DNA of 60,718 bases from assembly GCA_964644675.1 (NCBI GenBank), contig CAZXWK010000009.1:1-60718 (forward strand), written 5' to 3'. The number at the start of each line of letters is the position of its first letter. Within the stretch, counting starts at the first letter, position 1. Origin of the DNA: CAZXWK01 sp964644675 (GTDB lineage: Bacteria; Actinomycetota; Coriobacteriia; Anaerosomatales; JAAXUF01). Below are positions 51,716-60,122 of this stretch, one piece after another. A program made the translations under genes and the position numbers. Below the pieces are notes generated by a model that searched no databases, had not been told where the DNA came from, and saw nothing but the letters and a program-made list of their open reading frames with translations.

Positions 51716-52467
51716 ACGCCTGGGGCCGGAAGGCGCTCGGCTACGTGGGCGCGCTCGGTGCGCTGCTGCTCGCGTGGGCCGCGCTCGCGTGGGCGGTGGG
51801 TTCGCCGGCGCTGCCGGGCCCGCTCATCGCGATACGCACGTTCGTCGAGCAGTGGCCCGCGATCTGGCCCGAGATCCTGATCAGCGGCGCGCGCGTGATC
51901 GTCGCCATGGGGATCGGCACGATCGTCGCGGTTCCGCTGGGCCTGTGGCTCGGGCGCTCGCCCCGGGCCGACGCCGTCGCCGCGCCGCTGATGTTCATCA
52001 CCTACCCGATTCCCAAGGTAGTGTTCCTGCCCGTGCTGCTCGTGCTGCTCGGCCTGGGCAACGCCCCCAAGATCGCGCTCATCGCGCTGATCATCTTCTT
52101 CCAGATCCTCGTCACGGCCCGCGACGCCGCCAAGGCGGTCCCGGAAGCGAGCGTGCTCTCCGTTCGCTCGCTCGGCTCGACGCGCACCGATGTCTACCGT
52201 CACGTGGTGGTGCCCGCCTCGCTGCCTGACATCTTCACCGCGCTGCGCGTCAGCACCGGCACCGCGATCGCCGTGCTCTTCCTCGCCGAGTCGATCGCGG
52301 GGACCAACGGCATCGGTTGGTACATCGTGGACGCGTGGGGACGCATCGACTACCCCGCCATGTTCGCCGGGATCATCGGCATGGCGCTACTCGGCGTGGT
52401 GCTCTACGAGGCGCTCGACGCGGTGGAGCGGCGCGCGACACGCTGGCGGCAGGCTGGGACGAGGTAG
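51712..52467 (+). CDS. ABC transporter permease (NitT/TauT type)
   Basis: 251-residue inner-membrane permease with six hydrophobic segments. The EAA loop reads VPEASVLSVRSLGSTRTDVYRHVVVPASLPDI (key residues SVRSLGSTRTDVYRHVVVP). The C-terminal GALxG-type end is LLGVVLYEALDAVERR. GTG at 51712 overlaps the ATPase stop. With the lipoprotein and ATPase it forms a complete importer of unknown substrate. A GC-rich hairpin-like segment (GGGGCCCGGCCCC) follows. Confidence 0.9.
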   Translation: MNAWGRKALGYVGALGALLLAWAALAWAVGSPALPGPLIAIRTFVEQWPAIWPEILISGARVIVAMGIGTIVAVPLGLWLGRSPRADAVAAPLMFITYPIPKVVFLPVLLVLLGLGNAPKIALIALIIFFQILVTARDAAKAVPEASVLSVRSLGSTRTDVYRHVVVPASLPDIFTALRVSTGTAIAVLFLAESIAGTNGIGWYIVDAWGRIDYPAMFAGIIGMALLGVVLYEALDAVERRATRWRQAGTR

Positions 52468-52540
52468 GCCGAGGGGCCCGGCCCCGGTGTCAGGGCGTCC
52501 TGCTAGCATGGGCACGTGACCACCGAGGAGGGGCTTGCCC

Positions 52541-53794
52541 GTGCGCGACCGCGTGACCTTCATCCACACCGCCGACCTGCATCTCGACGCACCGTTCGCG
52601 GGCCTGACCGCAGCGTCCGAGAGCATCGGCCGGGCGCTTGGGGAGGCTACCTACGACGCGTTCCGGCGCGTCATCGACACGGCGATCGCTCGCGAGGTCG
52701 ACTTCGTTGTCATCGCGGGCGATGCCTACAACGCACGCGACAAGAGCCTGCGCGCCCAGCTGCGCTTCCGCGAGCAGATGGTCCGCCTCGCCGAGCATGG
52801 CATCGACGTCTTCCTGGTACACGGCAATCACGACCCCGCCAGTGGATGGTCGGCGGGCCTTTCCCTTCCCGAGAACGTCCACGTCTTTCCGACCGACCGG
52901 GTCGGTCGCGTCGAGGTGGTACGGGACGGCCAGCTCGTCGCAGCCGTGTACGGCCGTAGCTTCGCCAAGGCCGCGGAGACGACCAACTTCGCGCTCGACT
53001 ACCGCCGGGAGGCAAGCGACCCCGTGGCGATCGGCGTGCTTCACGCCAACGTGGGTGGCGATGCCGACTACGACCCCTACGCCCCCGCGTCACTCGACGA
53101 CCTGCGCGCGTCCGGCATGGACTACTGGGCGCTCGGACACATCCACAAGCAGGAGGTCCTCGCTCAGAACCCGTGGATCGCGTACGCGGGCAGCCCGCAA
53201 GGCATCAACCCCAAGGAGACCGGCGCGCACGGGTGTCTGGCGGTCGAGGTGTCTTCAGCAGGCACCATCGCCGTCGAACCGGTCGAGACCTCGTCCATCG
53301 CATGGACTCGGGCAGACCTCGACGTCTCACACGCGGCGAACGTCGAGGACGTCCGCTCTCGGCTGACAGAAGCGTGCGAGGAACTCGCGGCCCGCGAAGG
53401 TCGCAGCGTCGTGGCCCGCTTCACGCTCGCCGGTCGCACTGACGCGCACGGCGACCTGGGCCGCCCGGGCCTGCTCGGCGAACTGCTCGACGATCTGCGC
53501 CTCCAGTACTCCACCGGCGACCCCTGGGTGTGGGTCGACCGCATCGACGACCGCACCGCCGCCACCCTCGACCTGGCCGCGGTGCGCGATGGCGCCGACT
53601 TCGCCGCCGAGGCGGTGCGCGTCGCCGACGAGCTCGAGGCGGATCCCGCCCTGCTCGACTCCCTGTTGGGAGAGATCGCCGCGCCGGTCGCCACGACGCT
53701 TCCCGGCTACGAACCGGGGACGGCCGCGGCCGAGCTGCTTGCGCGCGCACGCGACATCGCGCTCGACGAGCTGTTGGGCGGCGAGGTCCGATGA
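52541..53794 (+). CDS. YhaO/SbcD-like DNA repair exonuclease
   Basis: 417-residue calcineurin-like phosphoesterase of the SbcD/Mre11 class. FIHTADLHLDAPF gives the metal Asp and His, VIAGDAYNARDKSLR the second metal site, VHGNHDPASG the catalytic GNHD, and ALGHIHKQEVL the last His pair. The C-terminal third is the YhaO capping region. It should nick or trim DNA ends with its SMC-like partner. GTG at 52541 is chosen since GAGGAGGGG lies 7-8 bases upstream; TTG at 52535 is too close. It overlaps yhaN-like by ATGA. Confidence 0.88.
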   Translation: MRDRVTFIHTADLHLDAPFAGLTAASESIGRALGEATYDAFRRVIDTAIAREVDFVVIAGDAYNARDKSLRAQLRFREQMVRLAEHGIDVFLVHGNHDPASGWSAGLSLPENVHVFPTDRVGRVEVVRDGQLVAAVYGRSFAKAAETTNFALDYRREASDPVAIGVLHANVGGDADYDPYAPASLDDLRASGMDYWALGHIHKQEVLAQNPWIAYAGSPQGINPKETGAHGCLAVEVSSAGTIAVEPVETSSIAWTRADLDVSHAANVEDVRSRLTEACEELAAREGRSVVARFTLAGRTDAHGDLGRPGLLGELLDDLRLQYSTGDPWVWVDRIDDRTAATLDLAAVRDGADFAAEAVRVADELEADPALLDSLLGEIAAPVATTLPGYEPGTAAAELLARARDIALDELLGGEVR

Positions 53795-56316
53795 GACTGT
53801 CGGCCATCGAAGCGATCCGCTACGGCGCCTTGGAGGGGGCTTGCCTCGGCGAACTCGGCGACGGCCTGACCGTGGTGCTCGGCCCCAATGAGTCGGGCAA
53901 GTCCACCATGACCGCACTCACGCGCCACGTGCTCTACGGCTTCCCCGACGGCCGAGCCAAGGAGCCCGGCTACGCGCCCGCCTCCGGTCCGCGGGCGGCG
54001 CGACTTGTGTTCGCCGACCAGACCGGCGAGTGGTCGATCGAGCGCGTCGACGGCAAGAACCGCGGCCCGGTCACGGTCTCGGCACGGCGCGGCAGTGAGC
54101 GACCGGAGCTCCTCGGCGAGCTTGTGAGCGGCGTGAGCGAGCAGACCTACCGCGTGGTGTTCGGGTTCGGGCTCGACGAACTGGCGCTCATCCAGAGCGG
54201 CGACGACGCCGACATCGTTTCGCGGCTCTACGCCGCCGGGACGGGCTTGGCCGTCAACCCGATGGACGCGCGCAAGAAGCTCGAGGCGGTCGCCGGCGAG
54301 CTGTACGCTCCGCGTGCGTCGAAGCCGCTCGTGAACACGCTCGCCGCTCGCGTGCGCGAACTGAAGGCGCGAGCCGCCGAGCTCGAGTCGCAGGCCGCCG
54401 CGTACGCGGGCGAGCAGGCGCGACTGAGCGAACTCGCCGAGCGGATCGGCCCCCTGAGGGAGCGGCGGGACCGACTCGACGCTCAGCGGCAGCTGCTCGA
54501 GCGCGACGCCGGACGGCTTTCGGCTGCGAGCGACGAGCTCGATGTGCTCGCGAGCCAGCTCGCCGATGCCGACGCGGCCATCGCCGATGCCGAGCGCGGC
54601 CTGTCGATGATCGAGGTGAACGAGCGCGTGCTCGCCGTCGAGCCCGAGCTCACGGCGGTACTCGACGAGGCGTCCGGCTTCCGGCAGCGCGTCGAGGCGG
54701 CCGCCATCGCCGAGAACGAAGCCGAGGATGCCGAGCGACGAGCTCGCTCCGCGGAGCTGCCGGTCGCCGCCTCGGCCAGCGTCGAGAACCGTGCCGCGGT
54801 CGAGGCTTGGCGAGACCGGCTCAACGGACTCCGCGTCAAGGCGGAGTCCGCACAGGACGCCGCGCGTCAGGCCGAGGCGCGCGCCGCCGGGACCGAGCAG
54901 ATCGCGGAGGAGTCCGTCCCGGTGTCCGCCCCGGCGTCACGAGCGGTTCCCGTGGCCTTCTCGGCGGCCGCGGTCGTGATAGGCATCGCTTTCGTCGCGA
55001 TCGGCGTCCTTGTGCGCCAGCCGCTCGCGGCGGTCCTCGGGTCGCTGGTAGTGCTCGGCGGTGTCGCGGGACTCGTGTTCGCGTTCGCGCGCAAAGGCGC
55101 GGTCGGTGCCGCAGAACGTCCACTCTCGGCGGATGCGGCGCGCCAGCGCGCCGATGCCGTGGCGCAGCGCGCGATAGCGGATGCCGCGCAGGCGGAGTTC
55201 GGCTCCGCGCAGGCCGAGTGGCAGACGTGGCTTGCGGCACGCTCGCTCGACGCGCACGGGGACGACCCCGCCGCGGTGCGCACGCTTCTCGACGAACTCG
55301 CCGAGCGCGACCGGCTCCTCGGCGAGGCCGACCGCTACCGTGGTGTCGCCGCCCGGGAGCGCGAGCTCGCCGAGGCGTGGGTGCTGCGCCTCGTGGATGC
55401 CGTGCGTCGCTACGACGAGAGTGCCGGCCAGATACCGCAACTCTCCGAGGCGACGGCCCTGGCGGCGCGTGCGAAGCGCGACCTTGAGACCGCCCGTGCC
55501 GCACAGGCCGAGCGCGACACGCTTGCCCGCGACGTAGAGGGCCAGCGCGTCGCTCGCCAGCGCCTGATCGAGCGGCTCGATGCCGCCAACGCCACGATCG
55601 CCGAGGTCGCCGCGCGGCACGAACTCGACCTCGTGACGGCAGTCCCGGCCTTAGGTGCGCTCATCGAGCGCGTACGTGAGGAACTCGGTCGAGTTCGGGA
55701 CGAGTACGAGGATCTCGCACGGGAGCACGCAGAACTCGGCGGCAAGCTCGACAACGAGGGGCGGGACGGCGCGATGGCGCTCGTGCGGCAGGAGCTCGAA
55801 TCGACGCGCGTGGAGGCGGCGGACGCAGCCGATCGGTACCTGGTCGCGGCGCTCGCGGTCCGCCTGGTCGACCGTGCTCGCGAGCGCTATGAGCGCGAGC
55901 GGCAGCCCGAGGTCGTGCGTACGGCGGGGCGGGTCTTCTCGGCGATGACCGGGGGACGCTACACCGACGTGCGAGTGCCGCTCGACGGCAGTGGCGTCTC
56001 GGTGGTGTCGGCGGAAGGGGCCGTGCGCACCACTGACCGGCTCTCCCGCGGGACGGCAGAGCAGCTCTATCTCGCGCTGCGCGTCGGACTCATCGGTTCG
56101 CTCGGTGCCACGGGCGCGGCGCTGCCTGTGCTCATGGACGACGTCGTCGTGAACTTCGACCCCGAACGGCGTGCCGGTGCCGTGGCGGCGATCGCCGAGC
56201 TGGCCCGGTTGCGGCAGGTGCTGTTCTTCACCTGTCACCCCGAGACGGCCGACGCACTCGCTTCGGCCGTTCCGGGGGCGAAGCGAGTGTCGCTCGACCG
56301 CTGCGAGCTTCGCTGA
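53791..56316 (+). CDS. YhaN/SbcC-like AAA ATPase with membrane segments
   Basis: 841-residue SMC-like ATPase. Walker A GPNESGKST is at residues 31-39. Two coiled-coil arms fill 160-380 and 455-700. Between them, about residues 388-435, lie two membrane segments (AVVIGIAFVAIGVLV and VVLGGVAGLVFAFA), as in Bacillus YhaN. The C-terminal lobe has the signature LSRGTAEQLYLALR and Walker B LPVLMDDVVVNFD. It pairs with the YhaO-like nuclease. Its stop TGA abuts the stop of the convergent selenoprotein gene (TGATCA). Confidence 0.88.
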   Translation: MRLSAIEAIRYGALEGACLGELGDGLTVVLGPNESGKSTMTALTRHVLYGFPDGRAKEPGYAPASGPRAARLVFADQTGEWSIERVDGKNRGPVTVSARRGSERPELLGELVSGVSEQTYRVVFGFGLDELALIQSGDDADIVSRLYAAGTGLAVNPMDARKKLEAVAGELYAPRASKPLVNTLAARVRELKARAAELESQAAAYAGEQARLSELAERIGPLRERRDRLDAQRQLLERDAGRLSAASDELDVLASQLADADAAIADAERGLSMIEVNERVLAVEPELTAVLDEASGFRQRVEAAAIAENEAEDAERRARSAELPVAASASVENRAAVEAWRDRLNGLRVKAESAQDAARQAEARAAGTEQIAEESVPVSAPASRAVPVAFSAAAVVIGIAFVAIGVLVRQPLAAVLGSLVVLGGVAGLVFAFARKGAVGAAERPLSADAARQRADAVAQRAIADAAQAEFGSAQAEWQTWLAARSLDAHGDDPAAVRTLLDELAERDRLLGEADRYRGVAARERELAEAWVLRLVDAVRRYDESAGQIPQLSEATALAARAKRDLETARAAQAERDTLARDVEGQRVARQRLIERLDAANATIAEVAARHELDLVTAVPALGALIERVREELGRVRDEYEDLAREHAELGGKLDNEGRDGAMALVRQELESTRVEAADAADRYLVAALAVRLVDRARERYERERQPEVVRTAGRVFSAMTGGRYTDVRVPLDGSGVSVVSAEGAVRTTDRLSRGTAEQLYLALRVGLIGSLGATGAALPVLMDDVVVNFDPERRAGAVAAIAELARLRQVLFFTCHPETADALASAVPGAKRVSLDRCELR

Positions 56317-56808
56317 TCAGGCTTGCTCGGCAGCCATCCTCTCGATCGTGTGCAGCACGTCCTCGGCGTGGCCGTCGACCTTCACCTTGTTCCATACGTG
56401 GGCGACCTTGAGGTCGGGGCCGATGAGGAAGGTGGTCCTCTCGGCGGTCACGCCCAAGACCTTGCGCACGCCCCACGCCTCGATGATCGTCTTGTCGGGG
56501 TCGGGAACCATCGGGAACTCGAGCCCGAACTTCTCGACGAACTTCAGCTGGATGGCGGGCGTGTCGGCGCTGACGCCGACCACGACCGTGTCCGCAGCTT
56601 CGAACCGCGACTTCCACTCCTGGAAGTCCTTCGCCTCGTGCGTTCAACCGGGGGTGTTGGCGCGCGGGTAGAAGTAGACGACCGTCCAGTGTCCCGCGCG
56701 CTCGGCGAGCGAGAAGCGACCGCCGGTCGCCGTCGGCGCCTCGAGCGCCGGAGCCGCCTGCCCGACCTCGGGCTGCTCGGCTTGGGAACGATGAGTGTCT
56801 TGGGCCAT
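56317..56808 (-). CDS. selenocysteine-containing peroxiredoxin, BCP/PrxQ type
   Basis: 163-residue thioredoxin-fold peroxidase read through an in-frame UGA at 56644-56646. In FYPRANTPG-U-THEAKDF the UGA (residue 55) stands exactly where BCP/PrxQ proteins have the peroxidatic Cys (TPGCT). The rest is a normal BCP: VVVGVSADTPAIQLKFVEKF, PMVPDPDKTIIEAWGV and TFLIGPDLKVAHVW. There is no cysteine anywhere in the protein, so no resolving Cys; it would be a 1-Sec enzyme regenerated by an outside thiol. ATG at 56808 has CGGAGGT just upstream. A SECIS-like hairpin follows the UGA. Ordinary gene calling would keep only the last 88 codons. A pseudogene or sequencing error is the alternative. Confidence 0.88.
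56609..56628 (-). promoter_or_regulatory. bacterial SECIS hairpin for selenocysteine insertion
   Basis: Fifteen bases after the UGA, GACTTCC (56628-56622) pairs perfectly with GGAAGTC (56615-56609) around the hexaloop AGGAGT. The apical loop starts 22 bases from the UGA, and a G is in its second position. These meet the known bacterial SECIS rules (distance 16-37, small loop, G among the first two loop bases). SelB would bind here. Confidence 0.8.
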
Positions 56809-57020
56809 GGGGACCTCCGAGGTTCAGTGTGTGGTGAGTTCATACCGCTCCAGGCCCAGGGCGACGCGGACGGGTGCCGGTGCCGCGCGTCAGCGAGTCG
56901 GAGCTCGGGCCATAGCCGGGCTCTGGTCGTCACGACCCATCGCGCGCGCTATCTTGGGCAGGGCGGGGCCGGACACCTCGCGCCGCGGTGCGTCCGCGGC
57001 GTGCGACGGAAGGGGACGAC

Positions 57021-57830
57021 ATGCAGGTCAGCGGCAAGACCATCGCAGTCACCGGAGGCGGGAACGGGATCGGACGGCAGCTCGTGCTCGAGCTGCTCGC
57101 ACGGGGCGCGCGCGTCGCGGCGATCGACCTGAGCGAGCCCGCGCTGCAGGAGACCGTCCAGCTCGCGAAGGCCGGCGAGAAGCTCTCCACGCACGTCGCC
57201 AACATCACCGACCGCTCGGCGGTCGAGGCGCTGCCCGAGGCGATCGTCTCGGCGCACGGGCAAGTCGACGGGCTCATCAACTGCGCGGGCATCATCCAGC
57301 CATTCGTGCTGTTCAATGACCTCGAGTACGACGCGATCGACCGCGTGATGAACGTCAACTTCAACGGCACGGTCTACATGACCAAGACGTTCCTGCCGCT
57401 TCTGCTCGCCAGGCCCTCGGCGCACATCCTCAACATGTCGAGCATGGGCGGCTTCCTGCCCGTGCCGGGGCAGACCATCTACGGCGCATCGAAAGCCGCC
57501 GTCAAGCTCCTGACCGAGGGCCTGCACTCGGAGCTCATGGATACCAACGTGTCGGTCACGGTCGTGTTCCAGGGCGCGACCAACACCGACATCAGCGCGC
57601 ATTCCGGCGTCGGCGCCCCGGCGAACATGCCAGCCGACGGGGAAGCCCCCAAGTTCAAGATGATCGAGCCGGACGCCGCCGCACGCATCATCCTCGACGC
57701 GATGGAGAAGGACGCATACCGGGTATGCGTTGGCTCTGACGCCAAGGCGATGGACCGCCTGGCTCGGCTGATGCCCGAGCGCGCCGCCAGGATCATCTAC
57801 AACAACATGAAGTCGTTGCTGCCGAGCTAG
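57021..57830 (+). CDS. short-chain dehydrogenase/reductase
   Basis: 269-residue classical SDR. TGGGNGIG (residues 11-18) binds the nucleotide; Asp36 in AAIDLS suggests NAD(H) preference. NCAG is at 87-90. The catalytic set is Ser140/141, Tyr154 and Lys158 (MSSMGG; YGASK). A hydrophobic C-terminal end (RLMPERAARIIYNNMKSLL) is like the lipid- or steroid-type SDRs. Substrate unknown. ATG at 57021 has GGAAGGGG upstream. The divergent selenoprotein gene starts 212 bases away. Confidence 0.9.
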   Translation: MQVSGKTIAVTGGGNGIGRQLVLELLARGARVAAIDLSEPALQETVQLAKAGEKLSTHVANITDRSAVEALPEAIVSAHGQVDGLINCAGIIQPFVLFNDLEYDAIDRVMNVNFNGTVYMTKTFLPLLLARPSAHILNMSSMGGFLPVPGQTIYGASKAAVKLLTEGLHSELMDTNVSVTVVFQGATNTDISAHSGVGAPANMPADGEAPKFKMIEPDAAARIILDAMEKDAYRVCVGSDAKAMDRLARLMPERAARIIYNNMKSLLPS

Positions 57831-57905
57831 CGCGCGCGTCTCGGCGCCCGAACATCACGTCGCCGTTCGACGGGGGTAAGAAACACCCTGAGGAGGCGAT
57901 GGGGC

Positions 57906-58550
57906 TTGTTCTCCGACAGGGTGGATGCGGGCAGACGACTTGCCGAGGAGCTGCGCCAGGCAAACGAGTGGGAGACGGGCGTCGTGCTCGGCATTCCGCG
58001 CGGTGGCGTGGTCGTGGCTGCCGAGGTCGCGCGCATCCTCGGAGTGCCGCTCGACGTGGTCGCCGCGGCCAAGGTGGGCGCGCCCGGCAACCCCGAGTTC
58101 GCTGTCGGGGCCGTCACCGCTGACGGCGAGGTGCTCGTGAACCCGGAATCGGGGTTCTCGGAGGCGGAGGTCGAGGCTCTGTCCGGGCCCGCGCTCGAGA
58201 AGGTGCGCCGCTCGCTCGAGCGCTTCCGGGAAGGCAGACCGCCGCTTTCCCTCGACCGGCGCCAGGCGATCGTGGTCGATGACGGTCTCGCGACGGGACT
58301 GACCGCACGGGCCGCCGTCGAGTACTTGCGCCGCAGCGGAGCGACCTTCATCGCGCTCGCTATCCCCGTCGCATCGGCCAGCGCGGTGCGCGCGATCGAA
58401 CCCTTTGTGGACGAGCTCGTCACGCTCGACGTCCCTGCAGGATTCATGGCGGTCGGCCAGTTCTACAGCCGTTTCGAGCAGACCACTGACGATGAGGTCA
58501 GGCGTCTGCTCGACACCGCCGCGCTTCGTGACGGTCCGCCCGGGCCGTGA
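57906..58550 (+). CDS. phosphoribosyltransferase-family protein
   Basis: 214-residue protein of the type I PRTase fold. GVVLGIPRGGVVVAAEVARIL is the N-terminal loop, AAKVGAPGNPEFAVGAV the flexible loop, and AIVVDDGLATGLTARAAVEYL (VVDDGLATG) the PRPP-binding motif. It is like the stand-alone PRTases often next to hydrolases or stress genes; the base is unknown. TTG at 57906 is the start by its AGGAGG 9 bases upstream; an ATG at 57899 is out of frame. Confidence 0.82.
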   Translation: MFSDRVDAGRRLAEELRQANEWETGVVLGIPRGGVVVAAEVARILGVPLDVVAAAKVGAPGNPEFAVGAVTADGEVLVNPESGFSEAEVEALSGPALEKVRRSLERFREGRPPLSLDRRQAIVVDDGLATGLTARAAVEYLRRSGATFIALAIPVASASAVRAIEPFVDELVTLDVPAGFMAVGQFYSRFEQTTDDEVRRLLDTAALRDGPPGP

Positions 58551-58694
58551 GCGTGCCCGCGACCTCTGGGGAGAGGGAGCGGGAGCGCCGACGAATGGTG
58601 GGGCTAGCGGGCGGAGAGGCCGAGCGACCGGAAGGTCGGGTCTCCGGAGCACGGAGAAGTGGGCGCAGACGCGTCCACCGGACGGAGGGAAGAC

Positions 58695-60122
58695 ATGCTG
58701 AGTCTGAGGCGCGACAACAGCGCCGCAACGAACTTCATCGTTTCGGCGGCGGTCTGGCTCGTCATCGGCACCCTGTTCGGACTGCTGCTCACGATCGAGT
58801 ACCTGTTCCCGGACTTCGCGGCGGGGATCCCTTGGCTCGTGTTCGGGCGGCTGCGGCAGGCGCACACCAACACGGTGCTCTTCGCGTGGCTCTCGGGGGC
58901 GATGATGGGCTGCTGGCTCTACATCGTGCCCCGGCTCACCGGGCGCAAGATCTACAGCGAGCTGGTGGGTAACGTCACGGTGATCCTATGGAACGTCGCC
59001 GTGGCGGTGGGGATCGGAGCTATCCTCATCGCCCAGACTCAGAGCCGTGAGTACGCCGAGATGATCTGGGTTGTGGACGTCGCGGTGATGGCGATGCTGC
59101 TGCTCAACGCGTTCAACATCCTCATGACCATCCACAAACGCGTGGAACCCAAGCTCTACGTGAGCCTGTGGTACATCACAGCGACCGTCATCCTGTTCCC
59201 GATCGTGTACTTCATCGGCAACGTGATGTGGAACCCGCCGACCGGCGCTCTGCTCGGCATCAACGACACGATCTTCAACTGGTTCTATGGTCACAACGTG
59301 CTAGGGCTGTGGTTCACCACGGGCCTGCTGGCCGTGATCTACTACATCGTGCCGAAGGAGACCGGTACCCCGCTCTACAGCATGTGGATGTCGCTCATCG
59401 CCTTCTGGGGCATCATCTTCTTCTACACCGGCGTCGGCGCACACCACCTGCTGTGGGCACCCATCCCGTACTGGCTCAAGACTGTGGCGGTCGCCGAGAG
59501 CTTCGGCATGGTGATCCCGGTGTTCGCGTTCGGCCTCAACATCCTGCTCACCATGCGCGGGAACTGGTCGCACGTCCGATCGAGCGTCCCGCTCCTGTAC
59601 GCACTGACGGGATGGGCCGCCTACGTGCTGGTCTCGTTCCAGGGGTCGAACCAGGCACTTCGTGGCATCAACGAGCTCACGCACTTCTCGACCTACATAC
59701 CGGGCCACGCGATGCTCGCGCTGATGTTCTTCGGCGCGTCGACGTGCATCGCCGGCGCCTATTACATCGTTCCGCGCGTCCTGGGTTGCCGGCTCTACAG
59801 CCGCCGCCTCGCGCGCGCCCAGTTCGCCCTGTACGTCATCGGCTTCGCCGCATTCTTCATGGGATTCCTCATTGGAGGTCTGTACCAGGGCGCCGCGTGG
59901 ACGCACCTCGGCCTTCCCGTGTGGACCACTCTGGCCGGCATGCGCTCGTTCAACGCGCTCAAGATCATGGGTGGCGCGCTCATCGTCACGAGCTTCGTCA
60001 TGTTTGCGTACAACGTGTTCGCGACGATCGCCGTGCGCCGACCCTACGTCGAGCCCGACCTGACGCCGGAGCCGACGTTCAGACGACACGCCGGCGAACT
60101 TGTGGGCGGTGATGCATCGTGA
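58695..60122 (+). CDS. ccoN: cbb3-type cytochrome c oxidase subunit I
   Basis: 475-residue membrane subunit with 12 segments. RLRQAHTNTVLF holds a low-spin heme His, FYGHNVLGLWFTTGLLAVIYY (GHNVLGLWF) the CuB His with the cross-linked Tyr region, GVGAHHLLWAP the CuB His pair, and YIPGHAMLALMFFG the heme ligand region. This is the C-family oxidase that works at low oxygen and pumps protons. ATG at 58695 follows GGAGGGA. It overlaps ccoO by GTGA. The fix operon continues past the window. Confidence 0.94.
   Translation: MLSLRRDNSAATNFIVSAAVWLVIGTLFGLLLTIEYLFPDFAAGIPWLVFGRLRQAHTNTVLFAWLSGAMMGCWLYIVPRLTGRKIYSELVGNVTVILWNVAVAVGIGAILIAQTQSREYAEMIWVVDVAVMAMLLLNAFNILMTIHKRVEPKLYVSLWYITATVILFPIVYFIGNVMWNPPTGALLGINDTIFNWFYGHNVLGLWFTTGLLAVIYYIVPKETGTPLYSMWMSLIAFWGIIFFYTGVGAHHLLWAPIPYWLKTVAVAESFGMVIPVFAFGLNILLTMRGNWSHVRSSVPLLYALTGWAAYVLVSFQGSNQALRGINELTHFSTYIPGHAMLALMFFGASTCIAGAYYIVPRVLGCRLYSRRLARAQFALYVIGFAAFFMGFLIGGLYQGAAWTHLGLPVWTTLAGMRSFNALKIMGGALIVTSFVMFAYNVFATIAVRRPYVEPDLTPEPTFRRHAGELVGGDAS

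Noticed and set aside
56228..56647. A minus-strand ORF of 139 codons over the peroxiredoxin
   Set aside because: It is in another frame and gives Arg-rich sequence. The true frame is the one with the BCP motifs and the UGA.
56317..56808. Reading the in-frame UGA as a pseudogene
   Set aside because: The UGA is exactly on the catalytic Cys codon, the frame is intact on both sides, the start has a good ribosome site, and a SECIS-type hairpin has the right spacing. Selenocysteine is the better explanation, though sel genes cannot be checked here.
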